Below are positions 21,386 through 25,007 of a stretch of DNA of 25,007 nucleotides, one piece after another. Numbering within the stretch: position 1 is the stretch's first letter; every line of letters starts with the position of its first letter. The translations under genes and the position numbers were made by a program. Below the pieces are notes generated by a model that made no database searches, had not been told where the DNA came from, and was given only the letters and a program-made list of their open reading frames with translations. Source of the stretch: CAYRAV01 sp964422365 (GTDB lineage Bacteria; Bacillota; Clostridia; Lachnospirales; Lachnospiraceae); NCBI GenBank assembly GCA_964422365.1, contig CAYRAV010000047.1, positions 1-25,007 on the forward strand, written 5' to 3'.

Positions 21386-21400
21386 TTAAGGTAGAATTAA
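21386..21400 (+). repeat. Right attachment core (direct repeat)
   Basis: An exact copy of the left core at 13157-13171, 49 bp beyond the arm sites. Confidence 0.75.
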
Positions 21401-21650
21401 ACTTACCTTTATGTAGAGATAAACATAGTATATTAGAATAAAAATGTAAAAACAAACAAGTACATAACAGAAGGGGGAACTACAAAGTTAATGTTGGAAT
21501 GAATAGTTTTACAAAAATGGTTCATGGTTAAGAAACGTTACCAATGATCCATCTATTAGATTACAGTTTTCAAATAATACGACAGCTCTAGAGTGTGTTT
21601 GAAGTTTCACAATTGCCAATTTAATATGAAGAAAGATAGGTGTTAGTAAT
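21401..21650 (+). other. Intergenic region with a lone MITE end
   Basis: No gene is supported here. At 21588-21603 the 16 bases starting CTAGAGTGTGTTTGAA are identical to one end of the MITE at 4807-5118, but the interior repeats and opposite end are missing. This region presumably holds the promoter of the ABC exporter genes. I could not pick one with confidence. Confidence 0.5.
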
Positions 21651-22418
21651 ATGAATAAAAAATATTTCGTCCGTGTAATAAAGAGGTTTATGCTTCCAGC
21701 AGCTTTTTTGTATATTTCAGTAATGGCAGGTCTTGTCATATCATGCTATGCAATTTCGAATAATACATTAATAAGCAACAAAATAGAGATATGGATAGAT
21801 GCATGCCAGTATATCGATTTTTTCCTTCCACTTGCCATTTGTGTTGTATTTGTTCCATTGATTTTTATGCAGAATAGGAAGGGATTTATTAAGTATGCTT
21901 CTATTAGAACAAGCAGAACGCGATATATTTTCAGTCAGATTTTTTCTATTACAATGTTAGTTTTTATAGGAACGATTCTTGCATATTATCTTCCTCTGAT
22001 TATCTCGTTATCTGCCTTGAAACCACAAGATATTGCAACCAGAAATGACTTGCTCACATACGTTTTTGGGAAGTACCAAGTATATCATCCATATTTATTT
22101 GGTTTTGTATGGTGCATATGGAAAGGAATTATAGCAGCGATTTTTGCAATCTTCGGTTGTTCGCTGGCATTATATATTGATAATTTGTTTATCGCTGTAT
22201 TGTTGCCGTTCTTATACTGTATGGCTGAAAATCTTGTTACCTCGCTTTTGCAGATACCAGAATATAGTATCATGACTTCATATATACTAAACCGTTTATC
22301 TCCATCTTGTATGAATGTTTGGAATTATATCATAGGAGCAGTAACCTTTACAATATTTGCAATTGTTGTTATTTTCATACTAAAAAGGAGAATCCAAGAT
22401 GAATATTCGAAGACTTAA
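21651..22418 (+). CDS. ABC-2-like permease, small subunit
   Basis: A 255-residue membrane protein with about six helices: PAAFLYISVMAGLVISCYAI (near the start), then FFLPLAICVVFVPLIFM, ITMLVFIGTILAYYLPLII, the GFVWCIWKGIIAAIFAIFGCSLALYI pair and a last helix before KRRIQDEYSKT. It begins with a basic MNKKYFVRVIKRF. It overlaps the next permease gene by 20 bases. With the ATPase at 23961 it forms an exporter, perhaps for an antimicrobial peptide or for self-protection. The substrate is unknown. Confidence 0.75.
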   Translation: MNKKYFVRVIKRFMLPAAFLYISVMAGLVISCYAISNNTLISNKIEIWIDACQYIDFFLPLAICVVFVPLIFMQNRKGFIKYASIRTSRTRYIFSQIFSITMLVFIGTILAYYLPLIISLSALKPQDIATRNDLLTYVFGKYQVYHPYLFGFVWCIWKGIIAAIFAIFGCSLALYIDNLFIAVLLPFLYCMAENLVTSLLQIPEYSIMTSYILNRLSPSCMNVWNYIIGAVTFTIFAIVVIFILKRRIQDEYSKT

Positions 22419-23973
22419 AAGCAGACTAATCCATTTTTTGTCTGGAACGGTATGCTTCGCTTTATTGCTGGTTTACGCATTTATGTGTGGCAGTGACTTG
22501 AATGATGCAATATCTGTGCATATGAGCGTTTCGGAATATGTTTTATATACATTAACAGACCATTACTATATGATTTATGCATGGTTGTTTTTTCTCATTT
22601 TCTTTTCCGCACGCCAGGTCAGGGAAAAAAGTCTGATAGAACGTTTCAGGTTTCACACGTTAAGAGAATTTTATTTTCTTGAACGACTAGCAAAAGCAAT
22701 ACAAATAGCCAGTATCATCGCAATCCATACCATTATTCCACTTATCATAGGTGTTACAAAACTTGAATTCAACAATACATTTACTGCTTCACTGTCAAAA
22801 GGGATGCCTGATGGCAGCCTTGATGTAATCACAGCTTATGCTGCGTGTTTTAACACACCAATTTATGCAATTATTTGTGTACTTGTATACTGGATGGTTG
22901 GAAGCTTATTTATAAGTGAAGCAATTTATTATTGCAGTGAAATATGGCAGAAAAAAGGGATGCTTGCATGTACAATGTTTGTGTTGATTAGTACAATGTT
23001 AGGATTTATGACAGATATGGATGAGCATATTTTGGAATTCTTTTTCCTCAATAATTATTATATTTTACACCATGTGCTGTTGAATATTGGAATCATTCCA
23101 ATGATAGAAAATCTATTTATAATGGCTGCAGGAATAATGATGCTTGAAAAAATTGCAATATCAAAAAGCTGTAATAACTGTACAGGAAAAAAAGGAGTTT
23201 TTAAAGTTTTATTTGCAGTCAGACCAATGGTATATATTTTATTTTTCAGCGTCCTTGTATTACTTGGAATAACAGTTGGAGAAACGGATGCATATTCTGT
23301 CATTTGGGGCATTGTAAAAGGATTTTCTTATAAAGGATTTCAGTTGACAGAATTTTTATACTACATTGCACCTGTATTGTTTGTTCTTTTCTTTGTGAAC
23401 GCTGCATGGGAAAAGGAGGCGAACTGCCGCAATGAGTTAGCTATGTTTCGGATTGGCAGCCGGAGAAAATGGAATACCCTCATGGAACGGTCATGCATAA
23501 AGTTTTTGATAAAAAGCTGTGTTACTTATTTGGGAATTATCATAATTGTTTCATTGAGCTGTATCCTAGCATTAGATACAGAAAATAGTAAATGGTTACA
23601 GGAAATAATAGAATATTACGGGATAACAAGTGATACGATCTTATATTCCATTTTAATTGCATTGCTAATTCGGATTTTAGAATTATATTTATTGTATCGT
23701 ATTGACAGAGTTCTTTATGTGTTGACGAATCACTCTATTGTTTCATATGTCATTACTCTTGTGTTATATATTCCAGGGATTATATTCGGAAAAATGTATC
23801 TATTCCTATTTGGAAGAGGTTCTGCATATCAAATCCTTGAATTATTTACAGCAAAACGTGAATTTGTAATTCCTATTATAATTGCAATTAACATTGGATT
23901 AACATGGATTCTAAGTTTTTTCAGCAAAAATAAGAATCTGCTAATCAGAAAGGAGACATTATGTCAAAAATAA
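22399..23973 (+). CDS. Large ABC exporter permease
   Basis: A 524-residue membrane protein with roughly twelve helices in two sets, so it resembles a fused pair of ABC-2-like permeases. Hydrophobic blocks occur around residues 11-30, 58-70, 95-120, 155-180, 195-210, 225-250, 280-300, 325-345, 375-400, 420-435, 450-470 and 490-510. It begins inside the previous gene and ends 13 bases into the ATPase gene, so the three are co-translated. AAAAGGAG lies upstream of the ATG. The helix list is by eye and approximate. Confidence 0.7.
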   Translation: MNIRRLKSRLIHFLSGTVCFALLLVYAFMCGSDLNDAISVHMSVSEYVLYTLTDHYYMIYAWLFFLIFFSARQVREKSLIERFRFHTLREFYFLERLAKAIQIASIIAIHTIIPLIIGVTKLEFNNTFTASLSKGMPDGSLDVITAYAACFNTPIYAIICVLVYWMVGSLFISEAIYYCSEIWQKKGMLACTMFVLISTMLGFMTDMDEHILEFFFLNNYYILHHVLLNIGIIPMIENLFIMAAGIMMLEKIAISKSCNNCTGKKGVFKVLFAVRPMVYILFFSVLVLLGITVGETDAYSVIWGIVKGFSYKGFQLTEFLYYIAPVLFVLFFVNAAWEKEANCRNELAMFRIGSRRKWNTLMERSCIKFLIKSCVTYLGIIIIVSLSCILALDTENSKWLQEIIEYYGITSDTILYSILIALLIRILELYLLYRIDRVLYVLTNHSIVSYVITLVLYIPGIIFGKMYLFLFGRGSAYQILELFTAKREFVIPIIIAINIGLTWILSFFSKNKNLLIRKETLCQK

Positions 23974-24632
23974 TTGAACTTAAACAGGTCAGCAAGAAAT
24001 TTAATCAAAGGGAAATATATCATAATATTTCCTTAAGCATTGAAGAGGGAGAGTGCGTAGGATTCGTCGGTGAAAATGGAAGTGGGAAATCTGTTCTATT
24101 TCAATTGATTTCCGGATTACTTCCAGCAGATTCCGGAACAGTTCAGATTGGCAATGAACTACTTGGCGAGAACAAAGATTTTCCTGAAAATGTTGGAATT
24201 CTAATTAATGAACCAGGATACATCGAGTATTATTCCGGTTATAAAAACCTTCAGCTTTTGGCAGAGATAAGGAATGTTGTGGGAAATGAAGAAATACAGA
24301 AAACAATGGAACTGGTAGGACTTGATTATAAAGACAGAACACCAGTGAGAAAATATTCAATGGGCATGAAGCAGAAACTGGGAATCGCACAGGCAATTAT
24401 GGAGGAGCAATCCATTATAATATTGGATGAACCATACAATGCCCTGGATTATAAAACAAACCATGAAATCACAAAAATACTGGAACAGTTAAAGAATAAT
24501 GGAAAAACACTTTTGCTTACAAGCCACCAGCATAAGTATCTGCACAAACTGTGTGATACACTGTATTGTATTTATGAAAATAATATTATTCCATTTACTG
24601 AAGAACTGCAGAAAGAATACTTTGATATTTAA
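23961..24632 (+). CDS. ABC exporter ATPase subunit
   Basis: A 223-residue ATPase with Walker A GENGSGKS (37-44), signature YSMGMKQ (132-138), Walker B IIILDEP (152-158) and switch His189 in LLTSHQ. The position of the usual Q-loop reads ILINEPGYIEYYSG, as in other ABC-2 exporters. AAAGGAG is just before the ATG. Together with the two permeases it forms the exporter. The two-component system at 10966-13081 is the likely regulator, now separated by the integrated element. Confidence 0.9.
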   Translation: MSKIIELKQVSKKFNQREIYHNISLSIEEGECVGFVGENGSGKSVLFQLISGLLPADSGTVQIGNELLGENKDFPENVGILINEPGYIEYYSGYKNLQLLAEIRNVVGNEEIQKTMELVGLDYKDRTPVRKYSMGMKQKLGIAQAIMEEQSIIILDEPYNALDYKTNHEITKILEQLKNNGKTLLLTSHQHKYLHKLCDTLYCIYENNIIPFTEELQKEYFDI

Positions 24633-24770
24633 AATTTGAAATGGGGAATGTAAATATAATTTAATATTATGTATTTTGTTTCCCTGTTTTTTCCCTTATT
24701 ATGGTTATAATGCTCAGAAGAAGATATAACATAAAGGAAACTATAAAAAATTTTATTTGCTATAAATTTA

Positions 24771-25007
24771 CTACATGTTTGACAATTGCTTATTACAAGA
24801 TGTATGCCACAATTTGTGGGGGATTTGTTCCAAATTCATGAGGTGCAGCGAACTACATTGAATGAATTTTGGGTCAAATATCCATACCATATCGGACGAA
24901 GTCCGCCAGCCCGGATGGGCATAAGTTGCGGGATGCCAGAATGGGTATTCCGCTTTCTTCTTCTGGAAATGCCAATCTGTATGGAAAAACGGGAACGGGA
25001 TGTATAA
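24771..25007. mobile_element. MITE-like element with structured repeat, copy 2 (cut by window end)
   Basis: The left end, CATGTTTGACAATTGCTT, and the next 50 bases match copy 1 at 4811 onward with scattered changes. An extra stretch (about 24830-24870) is present before one 63-bp unit (24886-24948) that folds as GGAC-GAA-GTCC and GCCC-GGAT-GGGC. The loop bases differ from copy 1 but both stems are kept. The right end lies beyond the window. Confidence 0.65.

Larger units (their letters stand above)
13157..21400. mobile_element. Integrated phage-satellite-like element (8.2 kb)
   Basis: The element is bounded by the 15-bp direct repeat TTAAGGTAGAATTAA. It carries an outward-facing tyrosine integrase, a CI/Cro-type switch, a replication ATPase with iterons, a scaffold, a capsid protein and a sigma factor. 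There are no terminase, portal, protease, tail or lysis genes. All its genes look intact. The plan (integrase, divergent regulators, replication, particle genes) resembles phage-inducible chromosomal islands, but the pair scaffold plus capsid with a private sigma factor is unusual. A deletion derivative of a prophage is the main alternative. Confidence 0.75.

Noticed and set aside
24640..24695. Terminator after the ABC ATPase gene
   Set aside because: GGGGAA and TTTCCC with AT-rich bases between can pair only loosely, although T-rich sequence follows. Not strong enough to list.

Overview
The window is AT-rich DNA from a low-GC Firmicute. The protein families (ISAs1 remnant, relaxase C-terminal type, subtype B tannase, P22-like capsid with DUF4355 scaffold) and the foldback and tandem repeats between genes suggest a gut Lachnospiraceae relative of the Mediterraneibacter, Dorea and Blautia group. 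That placement is inference from gene content. No rRNA or tRNA gene was found.

Positions 1-1192 are a graveyard of older mobile elements: a relaxase fragment without its nuclease domain (minus strand) and a decayed ISAs1 transposase 3' end (plus strand).

Positions 1193-9507 form a plus-strand redox and ADP-ribosylation neighbourhood. It contains an Rrf2-type regulator (YwnA-like) overlapping a DUF1934 protein, a YwnB-like NAD(P)-binding reductase, a SirTM-class sirtuin (probable protein ADP-ribosyltransferase), a LacI stump, a secreted lipoprotein of the subtype B tannase family, a zinc-type macrodomain hydrolase and a MATE exporter. Three consensus sigma-A promoters, in front of the Rrf2 gene, the reductase and the tannase/macrodomain pair, carry nearly the same 19-bp motif across their -35 boxes. 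This suggests one regulon controlled by the Rrf2 protein. Two foldback elements and one MITE carrying 63-bp structured tandem repeats lie in the gaps.

Positions 9508-13150 hold a DUF3592-like membrane protein and an OmpR/VanS-type two-component system ending in a strong terminator. Positions 21651-24632 hold an ABC exporter (two permeases, one ATPase). These two blocks were probably one locus, now split by an 8.2-kb integrated element.

The element (13157-21400) is bounded by a 15-bp direct repeat. Each end carries a pair of AGAGTAAC sites 11 bp apart. Its order is: tyrosine integrase (minus), a probable type I toxin-antitoxin locus encoding a 26-residue peptide, a divergent CI/Cro-like switch with palindromic operators, two small proteins, a RecA-like replication ATPase followed by iteron-like repeats, four small proteins, a structured terminator, a DUF4355 scaffold, a phage major capsid protein, a second terminator, and a primary-type sigma-70 factor. 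It has no terminase, portal, protease, tail or lysis gene. It looks like a phage satellite that carries its own scaffold and capsid rather than an ordinary prophage, and is the best candidate here for a little-described system.

The window ends inside a second, diverged copy of the 63-bp-repeat MITE.
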